DNA of 64,000 bases from Anodontia alba (lineage: Eukaryota; Mollusca; Bivalvia; Lucinida; Lucinidae): positions 77,330,335 to 77,394,334 of the forward strand of contig OZ024827.1 of assembly GCA_964016985.1 (NCBI GenBank), written 5' to 3'. A program made the translations under genes and the position numbers. Position 1 is the stretch's first letter. Each line of letters opens with the position of its first letter. The notes under the pieces are model-generated. The model was given only the letters and a program-made list of their open reading frames with translations. It was not told the DNA's origin and searched no databases. Of the stretch, positions 10,146-20,253 are shown one piece after another.

Positions 10146-10266
10146 AAAAAATTGCTAATTTACTCGCAAAAAGATGTCGAAAGTTATCTGAATGATGTCG
10201 AAAGCATAGAAGGGCGTTTGATCAACGTTGAATAGACGTTGTATCAATTCTATGTGCCCGCTGTGT
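9599..10266. mobile_element. putative long T-family element (CCCAGCAGG ends)
   Basis: The left end reads CCCAGCAGGTTGTTTGCCAC followed by ACATTGAAACAACGTTG. The right end, 10220-10266, reads ATCAACGTTGAATAGACG and GTGCCCGCTGTG, roughly its inverse. About 500 bp of internal AT-rich DNA with a 32-base A run (10112-10143) lies between. The short relative at 13438-13614 has the same terminal sequence. That the two ends belong to one element is an inference. Confidence 0.5.
10112..10143 (+). repeat. (A)32 homopolymer
   Basis: Uninterrupted A run within the putative long T element. Confidence 0.93.
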
Positions 10267-10538
10267 TTCAGGTTGTAGCTATGTATATGTACTGTACAGT
10301 TTCTTGATCTTTTGCAAATGCAAGTAAAATACATTTTAAACAAACGAGCGACCAAATCTATTTTCATAGGCGGAATATCGCCCGACTGAACCCAGCGCAG
10401 ACTAATAGGAACCTTTCTTGAAGGTCAATATACACCACACTGGCCAAATGTAAGCCAACAGGAAAGTGTGGATCCAACTGCGTGAATGCACAAATGATCT
10501 CGTCGGTGCCTCCGAAGATCCCCTTTTTTTGTTAGATA

Positions 10539-10808
10539 CAGTCGACTTTCGTTATCTCGAAATCCAACGGACTGTGTGTAATACTTTAAGATATCCGTTG
10601 TTCGACAAACCAAATTGCAGAATTAAGGAATTAATAAATGAAACAACTACATTTAACAAATGAATAATTATGTAATTTGACTCTTGAAATTTAAGATCTA
10701 TGGAAACTATTGAGGAAAACAGGAGAAACTGATCCTTAGGGAGCAATTTCTCCTTTTTTTCCACAATATTTTGTTACCTGTTGTTAGATTTCCATGTTAA
10801 AACAGCGA
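10539..10808 (+). mobile_element. B-family MITE, copy 2 (right end truncated)
   Basis: Starts CAGTCGACTTTCGTTATCTC after TA and retains the GAGCAATTTCTCC hairpin. Homology stops at about AAAACAGCGACAG; the right terminal repeat is absent. Confidence 0.82.
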
Positions 10809-11241
10809 CAGCCGAAGACCGGGACATATGGCCTCGCTAGGGGACCTGACATGCGTACTGAAAGATTGATTCGACGGAAAATTCAACGAGCCTTTTTTTT
10901 GCGACGCGGCTCAAATACAGAACATTTGGAGTAAGTACAATAACACATATTTATGCACTATAAAATATTCATAGAACAAAAAAAAAAAAAAAAAAAAAAA
11001 GAAAGAAAACAATACCACAAATTGAAATCAGTCTTAAAAAATCTAACATTTTGTCCGATAATGTATACTCTAGCACTATGTTTTCTCTGTCTATTATAAG
11101 GAAAAATAGTGGGGTGTGGGTTGGAGGTTCTATATTATTGTAAAATGCTTTTTGCTAATGAAATTCATTCGGTTGGACAATCAGTATAACCGACTTATAT
11201 ATTCTTAAAACCAATCTTCCATCAGATCTGAACTTCAAATA
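10809..11241. other. no gene; (A)23 tract and unassigned DNA
   Basis: Contains 23 A at 10978-11000. The segment AGCCGAAGACCGGGACATAT resembles part of the inverted repeat at 31098-31130, but too little is shared to call. Confidence 0.4.
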
Positions 11242-11555
11242 CAGAAAAATCTCAATGGCTCGAACACCGATGTCTCGCTTACCATGGCTATTTCGAACTC
11301 GTTTGAGTCCCTACTAAATTCTTCCGATAACTCCAGAAAACAAATATTTAGGAAGTTTTCTTATTTTATGATGAAAATGTATGTTGTGTACACTCAACAT
11401 ACCATTATTGTATAGAAGATGGAATAGATTTCCCTTAATTATCGCCATTTGCTTCCTGACCTGGCGCCATGATTAACCCTCAGTGGCTCGAACTACCCAT
11501 GTCTCGAACAAATTTCCATGGTTCCAAAGATGTTCGAGCCATTGAAGTGCGACTG
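11242..11555 (+). mobile_element. C-family MITE, copy 2
   Basis: Starts CAGAAAAATCTCAATGGCTC after TA and ends GAAGTGCGACTG before TA (11556-11557). It has lost one arm of the central TACTCATTAGAA hairpin and goes straight from TGTGTACACT to CAACATACC. Confidence 0.82.
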
Positions 11556-11721
11556 TACCAGTGTTTCAACTGGAAACAATAATAATCTGTCCCAAATATA
11601 TTTAAAAGGCACTCTTATTGCGTCTTAGGTTCAGCATTGCGTATGGCATGATGTCTACATCGCATCAGCGCGTTTTACTATGATCTTTGCCTAAAACAAA
11701 AACAGTGCCCTCAGTGACATA

Positions 11722-12044
11722 CAGTCCACTCTCGAATACCTAGGAACTCTCTGAAATACTTCGAGATATCCGTACTACGACATATTAGGTTTGCAGAATT
11801 AAGAAAAAATAAATCGAACAACCATATTTTACAAATGTATATATAATTTGACTCCTGAAGTTGGAAATATATTGAAAATATTGTGGAAAAGAGGAGAAAT
11901 TGCTCCTCAGGAGCAATTTCTCCTCTTTTCCACAATATTTTGTTACCTGTTGTTAGATTTTCATGTTTAAACATGGACCAAATTTTCACTTCGAGATAAG
12001 CGGTTATTCGAGATAAGCGAGGTCGAGATAACGAGAGTCGACTG
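11722..12044 (+). mobile_element. B-family MITE, copy 3
   Basis: TA-flanked; CAGTCCACTCTCG at the left and GATAACGAGAGTCGACTG at the right. The core hairpin (GGAGAAATTGCTCCTCAGG) is essentially perfect over more than 30 bp per arm. Confidence 0.88.
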
Positions 12045-12078
12045 TATTCTAAAACATCGAAAATGAACATCAACGTGG

Positions 12079-12300
12079 GAAAACGTACCTCCCGACATGT
12101 GAGCCCAACGAAGACTCAAATCTACCCGCGCATCAGTGCAATCTGATTAGAGTATTTATTATCCACATGAAGAGACTTTGCAGCCTTGGCTGTCCAAAAA
12201 GCGTCCAGGGAAGATTCTGATCTGACTGCGCGAACGCGAATGCGAATGCGCAGTCAGATCTGAATCTTCCCTGGGCGCATACGTCTCAAGGTACTTTTTT
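12079..12300. mobile_element. G-family foldback element, copy 1
   Basis: Terminal inverted repeat AAACGTACCTCCCGACATG against GCATACGTCTCAAGGTACTT. Two hairpins: a decayed one after CGAAGACTCAAATC, and a strong one where GGGAAGATTCTGATCTGAC pairs with GTCAGATCTGAATCTTCCC. Same layout as 17293, 20254 and 42895. No ORF. Confidence 0.75.
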
Positions 12301-12616
12301 GATGTTACGGTTCCAATGATCCTGTGATTTGACAGAGAATTTGACCAGTATGAAGCTGATTTTACTTTTACTGTCCACACAGTCCCAGAAGACACTTAAT
12401 TGCATACCGCAGCGCAGACAACGATTCTCTTGTGTGTAGTTTCAATCTGCATTTACAGATGCTAACGATATTACTGGGATATCAAAATGACAGTGGTAAA
12501 TAAAAAAACGCAGAATATTTGCTATAAACTAGCACTAATTAAATAGTGCAGTCCGCGAGATTGGCATTAATCTGATCGCTGTTTGCAAAAAAAAAGACTG
12601 TATCGGAACACAACAT
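12301..12616. other. no feature recognised
   Basis: No repeat family or convincing ORF visible. Confidence 0.4.
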
Positions 12617-12804
12617 TTCCTACAGGATTGCATTCGCGCCCAACAAAGACTTAGATCAGCCTACATTCAACGCAGTCTGATCAGAATCTTCGCTGAAGAC
12701 GCTTTGAATCATTGGCTACCTACAGAATGGCTTTCGAAGACTCTGATCAGGCAGCGCAGAGGCTGATCTGAGTCTTCGCTATGCGCAAATGCAATCTTGT
12801 AGAA
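12617..12804. mobile_element. G-family foldback element, second subtype
   Basis: Ends CATTTCCTACAGGATTGCAT and ATGCAATCTTGTAGAAAATG are inverted copies. The interior has GACTTAGATCAGCCT and GGCTGATCTGAGTCTTCGC arms. The interior is G-like but the outer repeat differs from the ACGTACCTTC type; 35652-35870 has this second end. Confidence 0.7.
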
Positions 12805-13014
12805 AATGCTGTGCCCCGGCTCAAGCTTTATCCGTTGCAAGTTTACTGAATCACGAGCTACTGTACAATTTTTCGATAAAACAGAGAAGACCGTGATCAG
12901 ATCATCTGGATGATGTATGCGCAAATCTAGACATTTGCTGTTCGTATATAGCACATGGATAGCTTTTTTTCCCTTTGCTTACAACAGGCTAAACGGTCTG
13001 ATCGTATCGGTAAT

Positions 13015-13293
13015 CATCACGAAAAGATGCCTATATAATTTTGACCCCCTTAAACCCCACTTTTATATAGCAAAACTGGGGTTTACAGGGGTATACATTA
13101 ATTTTCTTATTTCTGCTCAAAACCATAGATTGTGGGTACTCGTTAGAACCGCCTCGCCGAGGCGGTTCTAACGAGTACCCACAATCTATGTTTTGAGCAG
13201 AAATATGAAAAATATCAGATTTTTTTATTTGAAAAGTTTCCGTTTTTGGACCTGAACTTTTCTGTATATTTGAATAGGCGTGTTTTCGTAATG
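13015..13293 (-). mobile_element. A-family foldback MITE, copy 2
   Basis: Reverse orientation: CATCACGAAAAGATGCCTAT at the left, GGCGTGTTTTCGTAATG at the right. The tip GCCTCGCCGAGGC lies at about 13152. The CCCCACTTTTATATAG mini-hairpin precedes the main hairpin, as expected for minus orientation. Confidence 0.9.
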
Positions 13294-13294
13294 G

Positions 13295-13410
13295 TATAAA
13301 TGCAGTCACACAGGCAATGCCACAATCACGAAGCACAACCTTCTCGAGGAACCGAAAGAAGAGACGAAGGAACAATGACAAGGCACAACGGCACAGGGAA
13401 GTAACCGACA
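13295..13410 (-). repeat. M-family repeat fragment
   Basis: CACAATCACGAAGCACAACC, GAAAGAAGAGACGAAGGAAC and AATGACAAG are the reverse complement of the sequence at 19200-19285. A dispersed repeat of unknown class, possibly SINE-like, though I see no tRNA-like box. Confidence 0.5.
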
Positions 13411-13437
13411 TGCAAACACTTTATGATGTAGAACAGA

Positions 13438-13614
13438 CCCAGTAGGCACAAAACGTCGATTCAACGTTGCTTCAACGTCTTGACGTTGAATAGATGTTTA
13501 TTTAAATATTGTATACCTACAACATTGAAACAACGTCGATTCAACGTTTATTCAATGTCTTGACGTTAATTAAATGTTGAATCAGCGTTGTTTCAACATT
13601 GTGCGCCTGCTGGG
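13438..13614. mobile_element. T-family MITE, short form
   Basis: Ends CCCAGTAGGCACA and TGTGCGCCTGCTGGG. The interior is made of repeated AACGTTGAAACAACGT-like words (CGATTCAACGTTTATTCAA) on both strands. 177 bp. I recall similar CAACGTTG-rich MITEs from other animals; their superfamily is uncertain to me. Confidence 0.72.
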
Positions 13615-14084
13615 GGGTGGGGGGAGGGGTTGGGGGGTGGAGAGGTTTCGATCATTTTACATGCTGATCATAATTTCAAGACTCTAGTCTGATGTCATTA
13701 TATACCAAGAAATTTATCTTTTCGGGGACAGCTGTAATTTATTATTTGACTTCCTTTGCTGATAACGATAGGCCTGTCCTGTTAATGACTCTTATTTCGA
13801 CGCTGAATTATTCTTTTCTACACGTGAAGAATTCGTAACAGGCTTATGTTTCGAAAATGAAGAAATATGGCATTCGAGAGGCGTTTAATCAGTTTAAGGC
13901 AGAACTACAAAATACAAAATTAATGAGTATGTCAGTAGTGTGTGATATTTTAAATAAGTTCTGTCTGAGATTTTAAGTATAGCTCTTTCCACAAGAAACT
14001 GTGTTATTAGATGTAATAGGAATACGTTTTTAACATTTCTTAATATTCAAGGATAAACATCAAGGAGAAAGGACTCTAAATTGA
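13615..14084. other. no feature recognised
   Basis: Starts with a G-rich run (13611-13645). The rest is AT-rich with no ORF. Confidence 0.4.
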
Positions 14085-14202
14085 AGTTTGTTGAATTCCT
14101 TCTCAAACGTAGACAACTGTTACAGTAGCAGCAAATAAGAAACTACTTCTCCCTGGTATATGAATTCCTTCTCAAAGAACTGTTAAAGTAGCAGAGAAAC
14201 TA

Positions 14203-14537
14203 CAGTTGACTCTCGTTATCTCGAATTCCATGAGACTCACTGAAATACTTCGAGATATCCGTACCTCGACATATCAGAGTTGAGAGAGTGAGGAAAACAA
14301 TAAATTGAACGACCACATTTAACAAATGAATATGTAATTTGATTCCTGAAGTTAGAAATATATATATAAAATAATGTGAAAAAAAGGAGAAATTGCTCCT
14401 TAGGAGCAATTTCTCCTCTTTTCCATATTATTTTGTTACCTGTTGTCATAGTTTCATGTTAAAACAAGGACCAGATTTTCAATTCGAGATAAGCGGTAAT
14501 TCGAAATAAGCGAGTTCGAGATAACGAGGTTCGACTG
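14203..14537 (+). mobile_element. B-family MITE, copy 4, inside the minisatellite
   Basis: Satellite sequence AGAGAAAC continues after the element as TTCCCTGG, with TA at 14201-14202 and 14538-14539. The core hairpin is intact. Internal sequence is very close to copy 1 at 4547. Confidence 0.9.
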
Positions 14538-14810
14538 TAATTCCCTGGTTTATGAGTCCCTTCTGAAAGAACGGCTGAAGTAACGGAAAATGATTTTACA
14601 CCCTAGTATATGAATCCCTTCTCTTGTAAAAGAACTGTTGCAGTAGTACAAAATAATTTTACTCCATGATATATGAATGTCTTCTCAGAGAAGTGTTACA
14701 GAAGCGTAAACAATTGTACTTCCTAATATATGAATCGATTCTCGGAGAGCTGCTGCACTAGTAGCAAACATTTTTACTCTCTGATATAAATCCCTTCTCA
14801 GAGAACTACT

Positions 14811-15093
14811 CATTACGAAAAACACGCCTATTCAAATATACAGAAAATTTCACCTCCAAAAACTGAAAAAAAAAAATTCAGATAAAAAACTCTGATATTT
14901 TTGATATTTCTGCTCAAAACATCGATTGCGGGCACTCGTTAGAACCGCCTCGAAGAGGCGGTTCTAACGAGAATCCACAATCTATGTTTTTGAGCAGAAA
15001 AGAAAATTAATGTATACCCCTGTAAACCCCAGTTTTACTATATAAAAGTGGGGTTTAAGGGGGTCAAAAATATATAGGCGTGTTTTCGTGATG
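14811..15093 (+). mobile_element. A-family foldback MITE, copy 3, inside the minisatellite
   Basis: Flanks read GAGAACTACT on the left and TACAGTAGCAG on the right. An uninterrupted unit reads GAGAACTGCTACAGTAGCAG, so the junction shows at most a 1-bp overlap and no evident target duplication. The tip is GCCTCGAAGAGGC. Confidence 0.9.
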
Positions 15094-15845
15094 TACAGTA
15101 GCAGAAAACAATTTTACTCTCTGATATATAAATCCCTTCTCAGAGAACTGCTACAGTAGCAGGAAACAATTTTATTGCCTGATATATAAATCCCTTCTCA
15201 GAGAACTGCTACAGAAGCAGAAAACAATTTTACTCCCTGAGATATAAATCCCTTCTCAGAGAACTGCTACAGTAGCAGGAAACAATTTTATTGCCTGATA
15301 TATAAATCCCTTCTCAGAGAACTGCTACAGTAGCAGAAAACAATTTTACTCCCTGAGATATAAATCCCTTCTCAGAGAACTGCTACAGTTGCAGGAAACA
15401 ATTTTACTGCCTGATATATGAATCTCATCTCAGAGAACTGCTACAGAAGCAGAAAACAATTTTACTCTCTGATATATAAATCCCTTCTCAGAGAACTGCT
15501 ACAGTTGCAGGAAACAATTTTACTCCCTGAGATATAAATCCCTTCTCAGAGAACTGCTACAGTAGCAGAAAACAATTTTACTCCCTGAGATATCAATCCC
15601 TTCTCAGAGAACTGCTACAGTTGCAGAAAATAATTGTACTCCCTGATATATGAATCTCATCTCAGAGGACTGCTACAGTAGCAGAGAACAATTTTGTCCC
15701 GGACACAATGTATATGAATCTCATCTCAGAGAACTGTTACAGCAGCAAAAACAATTTTACTCCCTGGTATATGTTTCCCTTCTCAGAGAACTGCTACAAT
15801 TACACACAACAATTTTACTTCCTCGTTGACTCCGATCTCAAAGAA

Positions 15846-16525
15846 CTGTTACAGTAGCAGAAAAGAATGGGTCTCTTCTTAATAGGCAGAGGACAATCTA
15901 GCCAAGAAGACCAAAGCAGAGACGTTTGCAAACAACGTAGAACGTAAAACTTAGCAGAAGCATTTGTATCCCTCGTACATGAATCCAGGCAAAGATCCAG
16001 AGGCTGAGGTTCTGGTAGGGTTGTAGGGGACGAGGGTTGGGGCGCGGGGGCGTGCACAAAATTCTAGGCCAATTATTGACTATTTACTCCTGACTTGAGG
16101 CATTATTGTGGCCATCAATGAATAAAAATGAGCTGCGCTATATGAAAATATGCCTTCAAGGCATAGATGGACTAAGTGGACAACCAAGACACAGGTATAA
16201 GTGTTCCATCGCTTTTCGTAAATACATGTAGATTTTACAGTCAAATGGGCTCGCAAAAATATAAACGAAGATACCGAAGAAATACCACAATCACGTTCGG
16301 TCTGCCCGCGACATCCTGAGAAGGAGAGGTGAGGAACAAACAAGGACAAAACAAACACTATATATGAAACCATGGACGCACGAACAAAGAAGAATTGCAA
16401 TACAGGAACTGACTCCAACTGTGATTAGAAGAAAATAGTGCTTGGGTGGGGATGGTTGTGGGGTTAAGCCATTTACTCGCGGGAAACCCCATCCTTAATT
16501 CTGATGCAGCTCCTAATTACAAACA
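15846..16525 (-). repeat. M-family repeat region
   Basis: CCACAATCACGTTCGG, GAGGAACAAACAAGGAC and GACGCACGAACAAAG, then TTAATTCTGATGCAGCTCC, the same order as 59770-59915. A composite dispersed repeat with no protein domain recognised. Confidence 0.5.
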
Positions 16526-16645
16526 GGGCCCAGTTGTTCAACGCTAACGATGTCGTTAGTTAAAGATTCGTTAAAATTTACATTGAGTGATACGCAAATA
16601 TGCTAAAATTTTTTGCTGAAAAAATGTGAACAGATTGTGTAGATG
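16526..16645. mobile_element. I-family fragment (left end)
   Basis: GGGCCCAGTTGTTCAACGCT and AACGATGTCGTTAGTTAAAG match the left end of the complete copies at 16911 and 33782. No right end here. Confidence 0.6.
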
Positions 16646-16910
16646 CCCAGGTTGACCTGAACCTTTTACATTAGGATAATTTAAGCCCCTCTCCTTAATT
16701 CATAGACAATGTATAACATAATCGGTCAGATTTAAGGCGAGGTAACGATCGCATGGATGTCCTCCTCAACCATATCAATGAAACATCACATATAACCATA
16801 AACACTTACATGAACCAAAGTTAAGGAAGCTAAGGCAATCTGAAGCCAGAACACAAGAAAACAGGCGCACGATCGAGTCCTTCGCTGGTCTCATATACCA
16901 GGACCCAGTT

Positions 16911-17170
16911 GTTCAAAACTTAACGAAGTTTTTAGCCAGCGTGACGTAAAATGTCTATCTTGAAATATTTTTTTTTATATATATATATCTTGAAATATAG
17001 CATATATATATACATTGATAATTTTCGCTGAAAAATATGAATAGCTTATGCATTGCATTGCAAAAGCTACTTATATTTTTGCGGCACAAATATCAATGTA
17101 TTTGAAAAACCTCAGCTACAACAGTTAACGAGTTTGTCATTAGCTCACGATGCTTAAGACAACTGAGCTC
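16911..17170. mobile_element. I-family MITE, copy 2
   Basis: GGACCCAGTTGTTCAAAACT at the left and AAGACAACTGAGCTC at the right. The centre pairs CGCTGAAAAATATGAATAGC with GCTACTTATATTTTTGCGG. A TA-repeat expansion sits at about 16976-17014. Confidence 0.72.
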
Positions 17171-17292
17171 AGATCTTTTTGCGTGAATCAGCTCATTTCT
17201 TTCTAATTCTTTTCCTAATCGGGAATTCCCACACTGGCCATTTGACAAGCAGGAAGTGATTGCCCTTGTTAGTATTTGGGACGCAATGAGAG

Positions 17293-17494
17293 AGAACATA
17301 CCTTCTGACATGTTCATCCAACGAAGACTCAAATCAGCCTGCGCATCCGCTCAGTCTGAGGAGGGCCTTCGTTTGCCGCATGAATATCCTTGGCATCCAA
17401 AAATGCGCCCGGTGAAGATTCTGATCAGCCTGCGCGAATGCGCAGGCTGATCTGAATCTTCGCTGGGCTCGAAAATCCGAAGGTGTATTTTCTG
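17293..17494. mobile_element. G-family foldback element, copy 2
   Basis: AACATACCTTCTGACATG at the left; GAAGGTGTATTTTCTGG at the right. A strong hairpin pairs AAGATTCTGATCAGCCTGCG with CGCAGGCTGATCTGAATCTT at about 17414-17460. Confidence 0.78.
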
Positions 17495-17789
17495 GCATTC
17501 TCGCTTATTTCGTTGTTATAAGTACTTTTGAGACAAACCTTTCACTTACTATAATATTAAAATTTCAAAGCGTAATCTGAGATAGTGGGACTTTATTATT
17601 AAGCATTCCAGTAACTTCTAATCATAGATTTGATAGACTGCTCTCTGATTAACGTGATGTTCTCATTAAAAATAGTTTAAATTTCAGTCTAGTTGTCTCA
17701 GAGGGTTTCTGCATATCAGTAAGAAGTTGCTACCGGATTTACCATACATATTCGTCCACCTGAACTCCTTCGCATATTTACTCCTGTTG

Positions 17790-17890
17790 CATGATGTGGG
17801 AAGGACCGTAATAATGTTGTTAGAACTTGTGGTCCAACCCATTTGCTTGCTTTATTGTGGCAAAAAATATGTTGAAACTGCCTGGTGATG
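17790..17890 (+). repeat. LINE 3'-UTR remnant
   Basis: GATGTGGGAAGGACCGTAAT, then GTTGTTAGAACTTGTGGTCC, matches the 3' end of the LINE at 7107-7145. No coding part remains. Confidence 0.6.
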
Positions 17891-18034
17891 CTTCTAAATA
17901 GGTTGACAAAAAGGCAGAAAATGTAGACGCTGATCAACCTGCTCTATGACGTTGATCTATACTGTTTGATACCGGTTGAAGCGGAACTCGACTGTCAAAG
18001 CTACCAGAATGGACCAATATCTTTGCTTCTCTCA

Positions 18035-18256
18035 TTAACCATTTATGCCGAGTGGACTCTTCTACTATAACTCTTTGGACCCGTCTATTTCCAATAACAG
18101 GGTATCTGGTTATTTTACTTTTTTTATCTTTCTTATGTTTTATTGAAAATCCTGTTTTTAATGCAAACAGTGTAGACAATAACCAGTTCTACGGCCTCTG
18201 ATCTGGGTCTGTTTCAAAGGTCCCGTTTGAGGGACGCTAGGCATAAAGTTGGTTAA
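18035..18256 (-). mobile_element. F-family TTAA MITE, copy 1
   Basis: Left TTAACCATTTATGCCGAGTG and right GAGGGACGCTAGGCATAAAG ... TTAA. TTAA at each end and CC(C)ATTTATGCC termini are piggyBac-like. The core hairpin is decayed (GCAAACAGTGTAGACAATAA). It shares its right TTAA with the next element. Confidence 0.68.
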
Positions 18257-18482
18257 TCCTTTCAAGCCTCGCGGCCCAAGAGACAAGGACATTGGCAAAT
18301 AGTGTAGACCCTGATCAGACGCCGCATGATACGGCGTCTGATTAGGGTCTACACTATTTACATTAAATGCAGCAATTTCTATAAAAAATGGTGACAATAA
18401 ACCCAACCAGGTACCCCTTAAACTGGAAATAAACCTGTCCAAAGAGAGAGGTAGGAGAGTCCACTAGGCATAAATGGGTTAA
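18253..18482 (+). mobile_element. F-family TTAA MITE, copy 2
   Basis: Core GATCAGACGCCGCATGATAC pairs with GGCGTCTGATTAGGGTC. The right end AGGCATAAATGGGTTAA is clean; the left end is altered (TTAATCCTTTCAAGCCTCG). Confidence 0.75.
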
Positions 18483-18705
18483 TTACATCCTCAGACTAAA
18501 TGACGGCTCCCTCCCCAATATGTTTAAGATGGTTGGCGCCTGACTATTGTGGTCCTATTCGCGGTTTTCTTGTGTTCTGGCTTCCGACCGCCATCGAGAC
18601 CTTTGCTTTGTTTCATCACAATGTATTTGATAATACATTTTTGTATGTGGTCCACTGTTATGTTTTACGGATGAGGCAGATGACCACTATACGCACGAAC
18701 ATATA

Positions 18706-19022
18706 CAGTCGACTCTCGTAATCTCGAATTCTAAGGGACTCTCTGAAACACTTCGATATCCGTATCTCGACATATCAGTGTTGCGGGAGTGAGGAAAGAA
18801 ATAAATCGAACAACCACATTTAACAAATGAATATGTAATTTGACTCCTGAAGTTAGAGATATGTTGTACATATTGTGGAAAAGAGGAGAAATTGCTCCTC
18901 AGGAGCAATTTCTCCTCTTTTCCACAATATTTTGTTACCTGTTCTTAGATTTCCATGTTAAAACAGGGACCAGAATTTCACTTCGATATAAGCGGTATTT
19001 CGGGATAAGCGAGGTCGACTGT
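18706..19022 (+). mobile_element. B-family MITE, copy 5
   Basis: CAGTCGACTCTCGTAATCTC to GCGAGGTCGACTG with TA flanks. Core arms TATTGTGGAAAAGAGGAG and CTCCTCTTTTCCACAATA pair perfectly. Confidence 0.9.
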
Positions 19023-19024
19023 AT

Positions 19025-19296
19025 TTGTTATTTGGAGCTGCATTAGAATTAAGGATGAGGTTTCGCGCGAGTAAAACTGGTTTAAGCTCCACCCCCCCCC
19101 TCCATCCCCTTACACCCCAGTAGTTTTCCTACTGACTGTTCTAAGGCGGTTCCTCTGTTGCAGTTCATTTTCGTTTGCACGTCGATCTTTTCAAACATGG
19201 CGTTTGTTTTGTCATTGTTTGTTCCTCATCTCTCCTTCTTTTGGTGCCTTGGGAAGGTCGTGCTTCGTGATTGTGGTATTTCGTGGGTAACTTCAC

Positions 19297-19298
<2 letters not shown>
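19025..19298 (+). repeat. M-family repeat fragment
   Basis: GAGCTGCATTAGAATTAAGG and GGTGCCTTGGGAAGGTCGTG mark the same dispersed repeat seen in reverse at 13295 and 15846. Confidence 0.5.
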
Positions 19299-19388
<90 letters not shown>

Positions 19389-19389
19389 G

Positions 19390-19443
<54 letters not shown>
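19299..19443. repeat. (GT)n-(GA)n compound microsatellite
   Basis: About 90 bases of GT with two interruptions pass directly into about 52 bases of GA. The C/V and R/E (or S/L and H/T) ORFs overlapping it are artefacts. Confidence 0.98.
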
Positions 19444-19445
<2 letters not shown>

Positions 19446-19460
19446 GCATTAAAATAGTCG

Positions 19461-19675
19461 ATGAAGTCACGGGCTAATTCAGCAGACCACAAATTGGTAT
19501 TATTTCTAAATTTCTTTTCCAGAGAAAGGTTTGGACATTTCATGCAAATTGTCCCCTTAGGAGACAATTTTCATGAAATGTCAAAAGCTGTTTTCCGGAA
19601 AAATAAGAAAACAATATTTTTAATATGTTGTCTGATGAAAAAATATCCAGAGTGCTATGCGTTTAAGTGGTCAGC
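19461..19675. mobile_element. H-family foldback MITE, copy 1 (diverged)
   Basis: Arms GGACATTTCATGCAAATTG and CAATTTTCATGAAATGTC flank TCCCCTTAGGAGA. The outer parts GCTAATTCAGCAGAC and TTGTCTGATGAAAAAATATC are weak. No clear TTAA at either end. Confidence 0.65.
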
Positions 19676-19754
19676 TATTACAGTTTGTCTTCAAACTAGA
19701 ATGAAACAGAATATCAATATGGCGCATATATCAATTCAAATAATCCATTTGCCC

Positions 19755-19967
19755 TTAACGCTTAGCACTCTGGGTAAAATTTTCAGCAGACGACATTTTG
19801 AAATATTTTTCTTATTTTTCCCAGAAAACAGGATTTGACATTTCATGCAAATTGTCTCCTAAGGAGACAATTTGCATGAAATGTCAAATCCTGTTTTCTG
19901 GGAAAAATAAGAAAAATAACATCATTTTGTCGTCTGCTGAAAATGCCCAGAGAGTGGTAAAGGTTAA
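19755..19967. mobile_element. H-family foldback MITE, copy 2 (perfect 57-bp arms)
   Basis: TTAA at 19755-19758 and 19964-19967. Arms 19804-19860 and 19862-19918 are exact reverse complements around a single A. Arm landmarks: CCCAGAAAACAGGATTTGAC and ATTTCATGCAAATTGTCTCC. Outside the arms are CAGCAGACGAC and GTCGTCTGCTG. Confidence 0.88.
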
Positions 19968-20153
19968 AGCGCCAATCACAACGACGATACTAATGTTTAT
20001 ATTGTTATTTAATAGAAAATAGGTTTTAAAATTACATGTAAATTCGGAACTAAGCAGAAGATTTACATGAAATGTCTAGACTTATTTTCTATAAGAACTG
20101 AATAAAATAAAATGCCGTCTGCTGCAAATTTTGCTTGAGGCTTTAAGAGTTAA
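19964..20153. mobile_element. H-family TTAA MITE, copy 3
   Basis: Begins TTAAAGCGCCAATCACAAC, using the right TTAA of the preceding copy, and ends GGCTTTAAGAGTTAA. The core has decayed (TTACATGTAAATTCGG ... AGATTTACATGAAATGTC). Its left terminal sequence is that of the element at 44496. Confidence 0.68.
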
Positions 20154-20253
20154 TCTCAGTATCTATGGTACGGAAACCCATACACCTTCTTTCATCTGTA
20201 AACTACACAGGAAGGAAACGTGCATTAGAAGCAGAGTTGAGACGCAACGCAAG

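Larger units (their letters stand above)
14085..15845. repeat. ~58-bp minisatellite array
   Basis: Unit contains CTCAGAGAACTGCTACAGTA, GCAGAAAACAATTTTACTCC and CTGATATATAAATCCCTT. About a dozen good units occur at 15094-15845 and several more diverged ones at 14085-14810. The array is interrupted by a B element (14203-14537) and an A element (14811-15093). Confidence 0.92.

Noticed and set aside
15094..15845. Regularly spaced repeats resembling a CRISPR array
   Set aside because: Units are contiguous 58-bp tandem repeats with no unique spacers, and the DNA is clearly eukaryotic.
19165..19567. ORFs of up to 113 codons around 19300-19440
   Set aside because: Generated by (GT)n and (GA)n in several frames on both strands.
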